A stretch of DNA of 64,000 nt from JABDMH01 sp965222645. GTDB lineage: Bacteria; Bacteroidota; Bacteroidia; Chitinophagales; Saprospiraceae. How positions within the stretch are numbered: position 1 is the first letter of the stretch; each line of letters begins with the position of its first letter. The stretch spans positions 744,001 to 808,000 of the forward strand of contig OZ244968.1 in NCBI GenBank assembly GCA_965222645.1. Direction: 5' to 3'. Below are positions 26,065 to 36,725 of the stretch, piece by piece. A program made the translations under genes and the position numbers. The notes under the pieces are model-generated. The model saw only the letters and a list, made by a program, of their open reading frames with translations, did no database searches and was not told the origin of the DNA.

Positions 26065-28923
26065 TTATTCTTTCAGGGAATCGGGTTTCAGGGTGAGATA
26101 CTTTACCTGGGTTTCATCACCTAGGGTAAGCATTATTTTGTAGAGCCCCTGACCTGCTTTTATGAGCCCTAGCGAATCTGCCAGTGGTATTTTTAAAAAT
26201 CCATCCTTCAGGGCTTGCACTATTTTTCTCTTTTCCCTGATGTCATTTGAATCCCTAAATCTTGTGACTTGCCTTCGGAGCGTATTGGAAGAATTGGTTT
26301 TCAAATATTGGTCAAAGGTGGTATTTATATTCTTCAATTCTTCTTCACTATACTCATGGATATCAAAAAGTCTGTTCCACCTAAATAAATTAATTCCTGG
26401 TTTAGCTCTTATCAACGAATCCAGGCTTCCTTGCTGGCCGATAATTTCCAATTGAAAATTGGTGTCTTTTTGAATACCGCAGTAAAATGCTACGAATGCA
26501 TCTACATCAAATTCGGCTCTGGGTAAAGAAGATACTGGTCGTATCTCTGCTGGATTATCGCCACCAAACCAGAAGTGTCCCCTCTGCCCTCCCCTACTTT
26601 TGTTCTTCCAAAGCACGGCTGGTTCTTGCTCAAAAAGATAAAATGGCTTATTAATTACATCTCGTGACATCTGCTGAAGAGGCCACAGATGATCAAGTAT
26701 CCATATGCTACGGCCATGGGTACCCACTACCAGCTCGTGATCCCTGGGATGAATAACCATGTCGTAGACTGAGACAGTCGGAAAGCCGTTTTTGATTCTT
26801 TGCCAATTCTGACCCCGGTTTAAACTCATCCATATTCCGGTCTCTGTACCTATAAAAAGCAAATTTTCATTTTCAATATCTTCACGTATCACTCTGACTA
26901 CTTCATTCTCCGGAAGATTGGTAGCAATATCTGTCCAATGCTGCCCATAGTCGTCAGTCATAAAAACAAAAGGTTTGAATAAATCACTGCGATGACTATC
27001 CAGTGTCAGGTATGCCCTGTTGGGATGAAAGTGTGAAGCCTCCAATCGGCTCACCCAAATTTCTGGTGCTCCCTGGGGATTTATCTTACTCCATTTTCTA
27101 CCAGCATTCTGAGTCAGGTGAACCTGTCCGTCATCTGTGCCTGCCCATATAATTGATTCATCGACAGGTGATACGGATAGTGATGTTACGCTGCAATGGG
27201 TTTCCGCTCCAGTGTTGTCAGGGGTAATGCCTCCACTCTTTCCAAACAATATCTTGATTGAGTCACTTGTCGAGAGATCCGGACTTATAATCTTCCATGA
27301 TTTTCCATGATTATCTGATCTAAAAATGTGGTTCCCAGCCGCGAAAAGTGTGTTAGACCGGTGAGAAGACATTACCAAAGGTGCAGACCAATTAAATCGA
27401 AACGGTCGTGTTTCCAATGCTGAACTATCCAAATACTCGAATAGATTTTCGATGTTATTTACCCTAGGACTGATTGCCTCCCGGAAATATGTCCTTATAT
27501 CGTAAGTGAAAAAAGATCCATTTTCAGCCGACGTATAGAGTACAGATGGATCACTGGGATCCGAAGCACTGTATTGGCCATCTCCCCAATGGAGCTTCCA
27601 ATTTGAGTCATTCAGTACACCCCTGATATCTCTGCTAAATGAGCTGATCCCATAAAACCCGTTATCCTGCAAACCTCCAAATACACGATACGGATTACTA
27701 TGATCTACAGATATGCGATAGAATTGACCTATCGGCAAATTATCAAACAACTGAAAATGATCGCCGTGATCATGGGTAATAGACATTCCCTTGTCTGCAC
27801 CCAAATAATAACGGTCCTGATAATTGGGATCAAGCCACATCGCATGAAAATCTCCGTGTACTTCCTGATCCTCATTGCCGTTATGAAATGTTTTACCACC
27901 ATCGTCCGAAACCATAAATGAGGTGGTTAAAAGATAGACACGCTGGTCGTTTAGAGGATTGATCCTGATTTGGCTATAGTAAAAGGGTCGATTATTATAC
28001 GTATTGATATAGCTCCAGGTCTCACCGGCATTTTCTGAACGATAGACTCCCGAACCGGGGATGTCCAGATCATCTGTTTTTTCAGCCTCCACGAGAGCCA
28101 TGATAACATTGGGATCAGATTTGTAAATCGCCAGTCCAATTCTTCCAGTGGGACCTTGCGGCAGCCCCTGAGTAAGTTGCACCCACGTTTCTCCTCCATC
28201 TTCAGATTTAAAAATGCCTCCATTTTCATTTCCCGAGGTAAATGTCCACGGTTTTCTCATCCTGTAATACATGGCCATGTACATGATCCGGGGATTGTCT
28301 GGATGAATAACCAGGTCCGTACAACCCAAAGTAGGATCCTCAGGTAATCCGATTGTTTTCTTTTCCCAGGAATTACCCTTGTCCGCACTTATAAAAAACC
28401 CACGATCACCGGAAAGCCCCCAAAGATGACCTGTGGCGCATACACACACTTTATCACTGTTCACCGGATCGATCACAACCCTGCTGATATGATGCGTATT
28501 TTGCAGTCCCTTATTCACAAAATTCTTACCTCCATCTTCAGATAAGAAGACACCGTCGCCCCACGAAACACTATTTCGGTTATTTGCTTCACCGGTGCCG
28601 ACCCAAATTGTATTAGGATTGCTTTGATCGATTGCGATGTCCCCTATACTAGCCGTCGAATAGCGATCGAAAATCGGCGTCCATGTAGTGCCGGCATTAG
28701 ACGAGTGCCACACTCCCCCTGAGCCGGTGGCAATCCAGACCCTGGTGAAATCATTATTCAATGCTTCCACATCAATAATTCGTCCTCCCTGATTCGCAGG
28801 TCCTATATTGCGCCATAGAAAAAACTCTTGATTTATTGGCTGTGCATTCAGCAACCACATCTGGGAAAGGGAGATCAAAAAGCAGCTGATCGTTTTACCC
28901 AAGCGTTCAAACAGATAATACAT
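26065..28923 (-). CDS. VPS10/sortilin-like Asp-box propeller protein
   Basis: A signal peptide precedes a large propeller with many Asp-box turns (S-x-D-x-G-x-x-W) such as SSNAGTTWTPIF, SEDGGKNF, SADKGNSW, SEDGGETW, SENAGETW and SDDGGKTF. A similar set of turns follows in the later half (SDNHGKSW, TQNAGRKW, NRGQNWQRI). The layout is that of the secreted VPS10/sialidase-like 'glycosyl hydrolase' proteins common in Bacteroidota. The C-terminal 180 residues are a separate domain that ends KYLTLKPDSLKE, without a recognisable sorting signal. Function is probably extracellular binding or hydrolysis of a glycan or protein. It is divergent from susC, 72 bp away. Confidence 0.82.
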   Translation of the reverse strand: MYYLFERLGKTISCFLISLSQMWLLNAQPINQEFFLWRNIGPANQGGRIIDVEALNNDFTRVWIATGSGGVWHSSNAGTTWTPIFDRYSTASIGDIAIDQSNPNTIWVGTGEANNRNSVSWGDGVFLSEDGGKNFVNKGLQNTHHISRVVIDPVNSDKVCVCATGHLWGLSGDRGFFISADKGNSWEKKTIGLPEDPTLGCTDLVIHPDNPRIMYMAMYYRMRKPWTFTSGNENGGIFKSEDGGETWVQLTQGLPQGPTGRIGLAIYKSDPNVIMALVEAEKTDDLDIPGSGVYRSENAGETWSYINTYNNRPFYYSQIRINPLNDQRVYLLTTSFMVSDDGGKTFHNGNEDQEVHGDFHAMWLDPNYQDRYYLGADKGMSITHDHGDHFQLFDNLPIGQFYRISVDHSNPYRVFGGLQDNGFYGISSFSRDIRGVLNDSNWKLHWGDGQYSASDPSDPSVLYTSAENGSFFTYDIRTYFREAISPRVNNIENLFEYLDSSALETRPFRFNWSAPLVMSSHRSNTLFAAGNHIFRSDNHGKSWKIISPDLSTSDSIKILFGKSGGITPDNTGAETHCSVTSLSVSPVDESIIWAGTDDGQVHLTQNAGRKWSKINPQGAPEIWVSRLEASHFHPNRAYLTLDSHRSDLFKPFVFMTDDYGQHWTDIATNLPENEVVRVIREDIENENLLFIGTETGIWMSLNRGQNWQRIKNGFPTVSVYDMVIHPRDHELVVGTHGRSIWILDHLWPLQQMSRDVINKPFYLFEQEPAVLWKNKSRGGQRGHFWFGGDNPAEIRPVSSLPRAEFDVDAFVAFYCGIQKDTNFQLEIIGQQGSLDSLIRAKPGINLFRWNRLFDIHEYSEEELKNINTTFDQYLKTNSSNTLRRQVTRFRDSNDIREKRKIVQALKDGFLKIPLADSLGLIKAGQGLYKIMLTLGDETQVKYLTLKPDSLKE

Positions 28924-28995
28924 AGCTCTACTATTCCTTTTAAAAAGTTACGAGATTAAGTCGAGAGTTTAGGAATGATACTACTAATTTAAAAA

Positions 28996-31900
28996 ATGGC
29001 TCTTATGAAAAATCAGCTTTACCTTTTACTCACCCTATTACTCACTTCAGGTTCAGCACTGTTTGCTCAGAAAACAGTATCGGGCACTATCACGACCGCC
29101 GAGGGAGATCCCTTGATTGGGGTAAATATCCTGATCCAGGGCAGTACCGAAGGAACCGTCACTGATCTGGATGGAAAATACACATTAGATGTTGACTCTG
29201 ACAACGCTGTATTATTGATCAGTTATACGGGATTTCAGACTACGACAGTTCCTGTTGGTTCTCAAACAGTGATTGATGTGGTGTTACAAACTGACACACA
29301 AATACTGGAGGAAGTGGTCGTCAGCGCTTTGGGATTTACACAAAACAAGGATGAGTTGGGCTCTACTGCCTCGATCATCAATACTCAGGATATGGCCAGA
29401 TCCGGTGAAACTACGCTCCTCAATTCCCTTGGAGCCAAAGCCTCCAATGTCCAGATATCGAGGTCAAACGGTGATCCTGGTGCGGGTTCGACCATTCGAA
29501 TCCGGGGAGCAAACAGTATTTCGGGCTCGTCTAATCCCTTAGTGATTTTGGATGGGATCCCGATCAGTAATAATGCTCAGTATAGTGGTGGTAACGAAGG
29601 ACGAGATGGAGGAGTATCACAACAATCGCGACTCAATGATTTGAATCCCAACGATATAGAATCCATTCAAGTTCTGAAAGGAGCATCCGCGGCAGCACTG
29701 TGGGGATCTAGGGCCGCGAATGGTGTCCTTGTAATCACCACCAAAAGCGGTAAGGCTGGCAAAGGTCAGATTAGTTACAAAAACACCATTTCATTTGACC
29801 AGGTACACGAAAGATATCCACTGCAAAGTACCTGGGGACAAGGTAGAAACGGTAGTTACAGCCCTACAAGAGCAGAGGCTTGGGGTGATTACATCCCCGA
29901 TCGCTCAGGGGCAGGTGATGTTTTTGATCAAGGTGGCCAATTTTTTGAGGCGGAAGATGGTACACGATACTATCCTGTCGAAACGAAAAATAGTCAAGAA
30001 ACTTTTGTAGACGAAAACTGGGATGCTGCTTTTCAAACCGGTGGATTTATGCAGCATGATTTATCATTCAGTGGTGGAAATGAGAACAGCAATTACTTCC
30101 TCAGTCTGGGTCGTCTGGATCAAGAAGGAATAATCAAAAACAGTGATTATGAGAGGACGAACATCCGGTTGAACAATAAATTTTTTGTTTCTGATTGGTT
30201 GAATCTGTCATCAAAAGCTTCATTTTCCAATAGTAAATCAAATCGAATTCAACAGAGCTCGAATACTGCCGGATTACTCCTGGGCCTTTTGAGAACTCCA
30301 CCTGATTTTGACAATAGAGACTACAAAGGCACGTATTTTAACTCTGATGGATTAGGAATCGAAAAAAGACATCGGTCTTACAGACGATATCTGGGAAATA
30401 ATGTAAACCCCACCTACAATAATCCCCTGTGGACAATAAATGAACAGGAGTCCAGCACGAAGGTAAACCGGTATATATTTTCAGCGGAAGCCAATATTAT
30501 TCCGCTGAGCTGGTTGCAGGTTACACTTAGAGGTGGTGTAGACGGCTATGATGACCGCCGGGTGTATTTTTATCCTGTGGGATCCGCCTCACATACGACC
30601 GGTGAGCTTTCGGAAGACCAGTTGGCCCGTCTCGAATCGAATTTTGATGCAATCGGGCGTGGTAATTTCCAGTTGAATTCGGATATATCATTGACTGCAA
30701 CAGTGGGCTGGAACATTAATGATCGCCGATTGCGCAGAAATAGCCAAGAACTCATCGGGTTCCTGGTAAACACTGACAAACAAACTTCTGATTTAAATAC
30801 TGCGGCAGAAGCCACGAACATTTCAAACTCAAAAACAAATATTCGTTCGAACAGGGGATACGGCGTACTGGCCTTTGACATCCTCGACCAAATCTTTGTG
30901 CAGGTATCTGGAGCCCTTGAGGCATCATCTACTGTCAAGGGTCAATTTTTCTACCCCGCTGCAGAAGTCGCCTATCAATTTATCCAACCGGGTGGTTTGC
31001 CAACCGGGAAATTGAGTTTTGGCAAATTGAGAGCAAGCTGGGGAAAAGTGGGTATTCAAGCTCCTGCTCATTCATGGGAGACTTTAGCTGAAGGAGGCTT
31101 CACTTATAGTACCTATTCCGATCCGTTGGATATCGGATTATTCGGAGGTGGTTTCCGCCTGGACGATGATCGGGGTAATCCGGACCTCGAGCCCGAAATA
31201 AAAACTGAATGGGAAATCGGAACCGATTTACGATTCTTTAATGATCGACTGAGCCTGGGAATGACATATTACCAAAATAATATCGAGGGAATGATTATCC
31301 CTGTTGATCTCACTCCATCTTCTGGATATGATACACAGATCCTGAATGCTGCAGAAATGGAAAACAAAGGATTTGAACTAGAACTCGATTACGATATTCT
31401 TGACAAGAAAGATCTAAATTTTGGAATGTGGCTGAATTGGGCTACGAATAAAAACGAAGTGCTCGATCTGGAAGGAACTGAAACTATTAACCTCACCTCG
31501 GGAGCTTCAGTTAGTTCGAGAGCTATAGTGGGAAAACCTTTGGGTGTGCTTTTTGGCACCAGCAGCCAGATGGACGCAAGTGGAAAACTGATTTTGGATG
31601 ACAATGGATTTCCGCAACTGACTTCAAGCCCAGTTGTATTGGGAGATCCAAATCCGGACTGGAGGGGAGGCCTGGGACTCAGGGTTTCCTTCAAGAATTT
31701 ATTTGCAAATGCTCTAATCGAACACAGTCAAGGAGGTGACTTTTCTCCACGAACTTTATGGGTCTTACGAAGGTTTGGAACGACACAGGAAACTGCAAAT
31801 CGGATAACATTATCGCAAAACCTCACCAACTTTGCTGGAGATGAAATCACCGCTGGCACAACTGTCAGGGGAAACATTGAGGACTTTGGTGGTGGACCAG

Positions 31901-32229
31901 TGCTACTTGACGAGACCTGGTACCGCACAGGTATTGGTGGTGGATTTGGTGATAATCAAGCCTACAATTTCTCAATTTACGACGCTACATTTACCAGATT
32001 TAAGGAGTTGACTATTGGGTATAACTTTAGGTCTTCTGGTCTAAGGGAGAAGGCCGGGATAGAAGGGATTCAGTTATCTGCGACAGGCAGAAATCTCTTC
32101 CTTATAGACGATATTCCCGGTGTTGATCCCGAAATAAATCAGTATGGCGTAAGTAATGGATTTGGCCTGGATTATTTTACTAACCCCAGCACAAGATCCT
32201 TTTTATTTTCTCTAGGAATCACCTTTTAA
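28996..32229 (+). CDS. SusC/RagA family TonB-linked outer membrane receptor
   Basis: A signal peptide (to LFAQ) is followed by a carboxypeptidase-D-like regulatory domain (KTVSGTITTAEGDPLIGVN, about residues 25-105). Next come the plug domain (about 115-250, with IRGANSISGSSNPLVILDG and SIQVLKGASAAALWGSRAANG) and a 22-strand barrel ending RSFLFSLGITF. With its SusD partner it imports oligosaccharides or peptides into the periplasm by TonB energy. At 1077 residues it is of normal length. ATG at 28996 and 29005 both give a workable signal. No SusR, sigma factor or glycosidase is adjacent on the same strand, so the ligand is unclear. Confidence 0.96.
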   Translation: MALMKNQLYLLLTLLLTSGSALFAQKTVSGTITTAEGDPLIGVNILIQGSTEGTVTDLDGKYTLDVDSDNAVLLISYTGFQTTTVPVGSQTVIDVVLQTDTQILEEVVVSALGFTQNKDELGSTASIINTQDMARSGETTLLNSLGAKASNVQISRSNGDPGAGSTIRIRGANSISGSSNPLVILDGIPISNNAQYSGGNEGRDGGVSQQSRLNDLNPNDIESIQVLKGASAAALWGSRAANGVLVITTKSGKAGKGQISYKNTISFDQVHERYPLQSTWGQGRNGSYSPTRAEAWGDYIPDRSGAGDVFDQGGQFFEAEDGTRYYPVETKNSQETFVDENWDAAFQTGGFMQHDLSFSGGNENSNYFLSLGRLDQEGIIKNSDYERTNIRLNNKFFVSDWLNLSSKASFSNSKSNRIQQSSNTAGLLLGLLRTPPDFDNRDYKGTYFNSDGLGIEKRHRSYRRYLGNNVNPTYNNPLWTINEQESSTKVNRYIFSAEANIIPLSWLQVTLRGGVDGYDDRRVYFYPVGSASHTTGELSEDQLARLESNFDAIGRGNFQLNSDISLTATVGWNINDRRLRRNSQELIGFLVNTDKQTSDLNTAAEATNISNSKTNIRSNRGYGVLAFDILDQIFVQVSGALEASSTVKGQFFYPAAEVAYQFIQPGGLPTGKLSFGKLRASWGKVGIQAPAHSWETLAEGGFTYSTYSDPLDIGLFGGGFRLDDDRGNPDLEPEIKTEWEIGTDLRFFNDRLSLGMTYYQNNIEGMIIPVDLTPSSGYDTQILNAAEMENKGFELELDYDILDKKDLNFGMWLNWATNKNEVLDLEGTETINLTSGASVSSRAIVGKPLGVLFGTSSQMDASGKLILDDNGFPQLTSSPVVLGDPNPDWRGGLGLRVSFKNLFANALIEHSQGGDFSPRTLWVLRRFGTTQETANRITLSQNLTNFAGDEITAGTTVRGNIEDFGGGPVLLDETWYRTGIGGGFGDNQAYNFSIYDATFTRFKELTIGYNFRSSGLREKAGIEGIQLSATGRNLFLIDDIPGVDPEINQYGVSNGFGLDYFTNPSTRSFLFSLGITF

Positions 32230-32241
32230 ATTGATTTAGAA

Positions 32242-33654
32242 ATGAAAAATCTCATAAAAATATTTATAGCAGTTTTCCTTTTATTTTCTTCCTGCACTGA
32301 GCTTGTGGAAGACATTAATGTCAATCCAAATAAAATTGCCTTTCAAGAAGCGGAACCCGTCTTGTTCCTCACCGGTGCACTATTGGCAAATAGCTCGATG
32401 TCTGTCGGTCATCTTAATCGAATTGCAGGTATGTGGACAGGGCAACTCATCGGATACTCATCACTCTACTCAAACATTTATGGTTACAATATTTCTGCTG
32501 CCGAAACAGATGGAACATGGAATAGGCAGTATATTGGAATTATCCCCAACACCCGGTATATCGTATCGCAGGCCAGCAATGACAACTTACTTAAAGGAAT
32601 TTCAAAAGTCACTGAAGGTATGGGAATGACATTGATTGCGTCACTTTTCGGTGATGTGCCCTATTCTCAGGTATTTAATAACGAAATTGCCGATCCGGTC
32701 TTTGACTCTCAGGTTTCAGTCCTCAATGCCGCTCTGAAACTACTCGATGAGGGAATTGCAGATTTAAATAGTGCCTCTTCCAGGTCATTAAGTCAGGACA
32801 TCTACTTTGAAGGTGATGCAGATAAATGGGTCGCAGCAGCTCAAACAATTAAATCTCGCATTTACATGTATTTCAAGGACTACCCCGCTGCCTATAGTGC
32901 AGCTCAACTGGGGATATCTTCTAAAGATGGTAGTCTCATGCACATACCTAGAGGTAGCAGTTCGACAGATGATGGAGATAAAAACTTGTTTTACGAAATC
33001 GTGGCTGGCTCACGCGCTGGTGATATTGGTTCGCGAGGAAGTTTTCTTATGAATCTTTTAGATGAATCCAATGAAAACTATCGAGGCAACTCAAAAACAA
33101 ATGAAGCTGCTCGATTTGCTTACTATACTATGGACGAAAATGTTGCGGGGAATAATCTGGGCGTAATTAATCAATTTGAACCACAACCTATTGTCACATT
33201 TCAGGAAAATCATCTGACACTGGCCGAGGCGGGAGCACGGACCAGTGGATTTGAAGCAGGCTTACAACATCTAAACGAATTTAGAGAATGGCTCAATCAA
33301 GGTAATGGGATAAATAGTAATTTTCAGGATAGCTCCTTCGTTTATGAGGCATACGACGCCGCTGATTTCGAAGCTGGTGGAATTGAAAACCCCGATGGAC
33401 TTGATCCCACAACTGCTCTTCTTAGGGAGATCGTTGAAGAACGCTATGTTTCAGGTTTCATGTCCTTTATGCCGTTTGACGATGCCCGCAGATTGAGAAG
33501 CCAGGATGCCGAAATCGCCGTACCCATTCCACTAAATGTCACTTCAGCAACCGAACAGCCTGAAAGGTTTCCGTACTCTGTAGATGAGATAAACACAAAT
33601 TCCAACGCGCCACCAGAACCGGGTATTTTTGTGAAGACAGAAGTAAACCAGTAA
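32242..33654 (+). CDS. SusD/RagB family nutrient-binding lipoprotein
   Basis: The signal peptide ends in FLLFSSC, with the acylated Cys anchoring the protein to the outer membrane. It then opens TELVEDINVNPN as in the SusD-like_2 group (PF12771). The helical TPR scaffold is seen as ALKLLDEGIADLNSASSR, GDADKWVAAAQTIKSRIYMYF and GLQHLNEFREWLNQG. The protein sits as a lid on the preceding SusC barrel and captures its ligand. It starts 12 bp after the susC stop, so translation is coupled, and a hairpin terminator follows its stop. Confidence 0.95.
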   Translation: MKNLIKIFIAVFLLFSSCTELVEDINVNPNKIAFQEAEPVLFLTGALLANSSMSVGHLNRIAGMWTGQLIGYSSLYSNIYGYNISAAETDGTWNRQYIGIIPNTRYIVSQASNDNLLKGISKVTEGMGMTLIASLFGDVPYSQVFNNEIADPVFDSQVSVLNAALKLLDEGIADLNSASSRSLSQDIYFEGDADKWVAAAQTIKSRIYMYFKDYPAAYSAAQLGISSKDGSLMHIPRGSSSTDDGDKNLFYEIVAGSRAGDIGSRGSFLMNLLDESNENYRGNSKTNEAARFAYYTMDENVAGNNLGVINQFEPQPIVTFQENHLTLAEAGARTSGFEAGLQHLNEFREWLNQGNGINSNFQDSSFVYEAYDAADFEAGGIENPDGLDPTTALLREIVEERYVSGFMSFMPFDDARRLRSQDAEIAVPIPLNVTSATEQPERFPYSVDEINTNSNAPPEPGIFVKTEVNQ

Positions 33655-33671
33655 GTGAAAAATGGCAATCG

Positions 33672-33707
33672 AAAAAAAAGGTCAGCTCATCAGTTGGCCT
33701 TTTTTTA
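33672..33707 (+). terminator. Rho-independent terminator after susD
   Basis: An A-rich left arm ending AAAGGTCA pairs with TGGCCTTTTTTT across a 10-nt loop, with one G-T wobble, 17 bp after the susD stop. The poly-T right side makes it a bidirectional-looking stop for the susCD transcript. A second small inverted repeat (GATAGTG 33719-33725, CACTATC 33734-33740) lies just behind it. Confidence 0.8.
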
Positions 33708-34126
33708 TTCTCTATATGGATAGTGTTGGATTGCACTATCGTGATAAGAGATGCCCGTGATATTGCTAGCTTCTCTGCCTGGATAATACAATCCAAAGGA
33801 CCTCCGTACTAACTCCGAAATCCCACCACTTCCTGAGACTGCTGTGTCCGCAATCGCACACCAACCGACCGCTAGCGCACAGGCAATTGATATTAATAAG
33901 AACGTAAATAGCTGTAATTCAGAATGATACAGGTTTGGCACAAGCATTTCAAAGACAATATTGACTGTTCGATGCTTTTTTTGAGTTTCACTTGCTCTAC
34001 AATCCGAGATTCTTTCTCAGCAATTTTGACATCGGATAGAACAATGTTTATTTTGGAGAAAAAGAGATAAATGAATTCATAAAAATTAAAATGACTGTCA
34101 ATAATAAATAACAATTAAAAGAAACC
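33708..34126. other. Intergenic stretch with no supported gene
   Basis: About 420 bp follow the susD terminator before the permease gene. A GATAGTG/CACTATC hairpin begins it. A minus-strand open frame of 80 codons (33705-33947) has one hydrophobic stretch but no ribosome site and no family resemblance, so I do not call it. The last 100 bp are very AT-rich, as expected of a promoter region for the permease. Confidence 0.45.
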
Positions 34127-36577
34127 ATGTTTTATAGTTATCTGAAATACGCCTGGCGAAATATTATTAAAAATAAATCGGGTTCGATTTTAAATGTGGT
34201 AGGACTTACGATAGCTATCACTTCATTTCTCCTGATCTTTCAATACGTTTCTTTTGAAAAAAAGTATGACGATTTTCACTCCAATATAGATCGATTGTAC
34301 AGGGTAAATATTGGGATGACAAACTCCCAGTCTTCTGAATTAGAATTTAGGGCAACAAATCATCCGGCTACGGGAATATATCTACTTCAAGATATCCCTG
34401 CAGTAGAGTCAATGACGAGAATGGTTGATGTGGCATTACTTAATGGGTCATCAGTCTTAAGCTTTAATTCTGGTGGAATAAAAAAATCCTTTTACGAAAA
34501 AAATATGTTCTATGCTGATTCGTCTTTTTTCACAATATTCGGATTTAAACTACTACAGGGAGATCCCGCTACCGTTCTTACTGATCAAAATAGCATAGTC
34601 TTAAGTCAGAGTACCTCCAAAAAATTCTTTGGAGAAGCCAATCCTATGGGCCAAACCATGAGTTTCAATGAATACGCTAAATACACAGTCGCAGGAATAA
34701 TGGAAGATTCACCAAGCAACTCCCACATTAAGGTGAATGCGCTTTTATCTGCCAGCGGCTTCTCGGAAGGCTTGAATAATACCTGGATTTGGCCCGAATT
34801 CTATACCTATTTAAAACTTGCACCGGATGCCAATACTGAACAACTTGCGAGGGAGCTAGACTCGTTTGTGGAAAGATATTTGGGTGATATAATGGAGCAA
34901 TTCGGAATCGAAGAAAAAATGACCCTGCAACCGGTTCGAGAAATTCATCTAAGTGGAAATCTATCCAAAGAGTTGAAGGCAAATAACAATAAGAAAACCA
35001 TCAATTTTATCTTGTTGATCGGCATTATGATTCTGGTTGTAGCCTGGATCAACTATATAAATTTGTCAATATCTAAATCCATTGACCGGCAAAAGGAAAT
35101 CGGTGTAAAGAAAGTAATCGGAGCGAGCAAAAAAAACATAATTATTCAATTCCTTTTTGAAGGAGCAATAATAAATACTCTTGCTATTGTGCTGGCAATA
35201 TGCATTCTGACAATGGCCAGGCCCTACCTCGTTGGCTTCACAAACATTCCAGCATTTCATGAAAATTGGTTGGCACTTAGTCTAACTGAGGGTCGGGACC
35301 TTGTCAAATTTCTAGGCATATTGCTCGTCGGGACGTTGCTGACAGCCTTTTATCCAGCCACAAAATTGGCCAGTTTTAAGCCGATTGAGACTATACAAAG
35401 TCAAGGACCCCAAAGAAGTAAGGCATTTTCGCTGCAGAATATTCTCGTAGTATCTCAATTTGTGATCGGACTACTAATGATCTCCGGAACAATGATCGTC
35501 TTTAAACAACTGAAATTTATGCAGTCTCAAGAGCTTGGATTTCAAATGGAGGAACGCCTGGTATTAAAAGCCCCTACAATAAAAGATTCGACTTACGACC
35601 ATAAAATCAAACAGCTTAGGGATCGCCTTGTACAAAATGCCACCATAGAATATTTTACAAAGTCATCCGATATTCCCGGACACCTTATACAGAACAACAA
35701 CTCTGTAAGGAGAATAGATCAAAATGAAGCCGAATCAATATTTGCTACCTATCTCGCTGTAGATCCCCTTTTTGTACCGACATATGACCTAAAAATACTA
35801 GCGGGAAGGAATTTTAGAAATGATGATTCTTCAGATCAGAATTCTGTGATTCTCAATGAAAAAGCCTTGGAGATGCTAGGGATTATCCAACCCGATAAAA
35901 TGATAGGGCAAAATATTAGATTAAAACAAAACCAGAGATGGGTAGTCAACAAAATAGTCGGAGTGATTAAAGATTTTAAACACAGATCGCTCCAGTTTCC
36001 CACAGAGCCCTTTATCCTGTTTAACAGGGAGACTGTCCCATATGACTTTATCACTTTAGGTGTGCACACCAGTGATATGAGACATACCATCAGCAATATA
36101 CAAGCAATATTTTCGGAAATTTTTCCAAAAAACCCATTCGAATTTTTCTTCCTGGACGACTATTTTCAAAGTCAATATGAGACTCAACAGCAGCTGGGTG
36201 TGATCGTGGGATTGTTCACTGTACTTGCAATTCTTGTGGCTTGCCTCGGATTAATCGGGTTAGTCGCACATATGGTCGTAAGAAGAGCCAAAGAAGCAGG
36301 CATAAGAAAAGTATTGGGAGCAACTGCCAGTCAGATCTTGACACTCTTCACGAAGCGATTTGTAACCCTCATTACAATCGCCTCTTTTATAGCAATTCCT
36401 GTATCGTATTTGGCAGCGCAACACTGGCTCCAGAACTTTGCATTTTACATGCCCCTGGCACCCGAACAATTCGTTCTTCCGGTTTTTATCCTTCTAGTCC
36501 TATCCACCGGGGTTATACTCTGGCAGGCCTCACGTGTCATCTGGATCAATCCATCTGATATACTACGTGACGAATAA
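34127..36577 (+). CDS. FtsX/MacB-type ABC transporter permease
   Basis: The 816-residue protein begins MFYSYLKYAWRNIIKNKSGS and has the double MacB_PCD/FtsX layout usual in Bacteroidota. One membrane helix is near residue 25, then a periplasmic domain (about 45-285) and three helices around 290-420. A second helix lies near 435, then another periplasmic domain (to about 680) and three C-terminal helices. The motif YKRAKEAGIRKVLGA-like (RRAKEAGIRKVLGA) marks the coupling region. Such permeases pair with a LolD/MacB-like ATPase that drives lipoprotein or peptide transport, but no ATPase gene is next to it. It is preceded by a long gap, so it is probably transcribed alone. Confidence 0.92.
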   Translation: MFYSYLKYAWRNIIKNKSGSILNVVGLTIAITSFLLIFQYVSFEKKYDDFHSNIDRLYRVNIGMTNSQSSELEFRATNHPATGIYLLQDIPAVESMTRMVDVALLNGSSVLSFNSGGIKKSFYEKNMFYADSSFFTIFGFKLLQGDPATVLTDQNSIVLSQSTSKKFFGEANPMGQTMSFNEYAKYTVAGIMEDSPSNSHIKVNALLSASGFSEGLNNTWIWPEFYTYLKLAPDANTEQLARELDSFVERYLGDIMEQFGIEEKMTLQPVREIHLSGNLSKELKANNNKKTINFILLIGIMILVVAWINYINLSISKSIDRQKEIGVKKVIGASKKNIIIQFLFEGAIINTLAIVLAICILTMARPYLVGFTNIPAFHENWLALSLTEGRDLVKFLGILLVGTLLTAFYPATKLASFKPIETIQSQGPQRSKAFSLQNILVVSQFVIGLLMISGTMIVFKQLKFMQSQELGFQMEERLVLKAPTIKDSTYDHKIKQLRDRLVQNATIEYFTKSSDIPGHLIQNNNSVRRIDQNEAESIFATYLAVDPLFVPTYDLKILAGRNFRNDDSSDQNSVILNEKALEMLGIIQPDKMIGQNIRLKQNQRWVVNKIVGVIKDFKHRSLQFPTEPFILFNRETVPYDFITLGVHTSDMRHTISNIQAIFSEIFPKNPFEFFFLDDYFQSQYETQQQLGVIVGLFTVLAILVACLGLIGLVAHMVVRRAKEAGIRKVLGATASQILTLFTKRFVTLITIASFIAIPVSYLAAQHWLQNFAFYMPLAPEQFVLPVFILLVLSTGVILWQASRVIWINPSDILRDE

Positions 36578-36725
36578 ATTTGAAATCATATGATAGAAAT
36601 CGAACCTGATAAAACACCGGCGATTTATTTATGCAACCCCGTAAAATGACTCGATAAATCATGCAACCTTGAGCAAAAATTAGAGTCCTTATTTGAGGCT
36701 TAATGAATAAAAAAACACTTTCAGT

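Noticed and set aside
33705..33947. An 80-codon minus-strand frame after susD
   Set aside because: It overlaps the terminator hairpin region, has no ribosome site and resembles no family.
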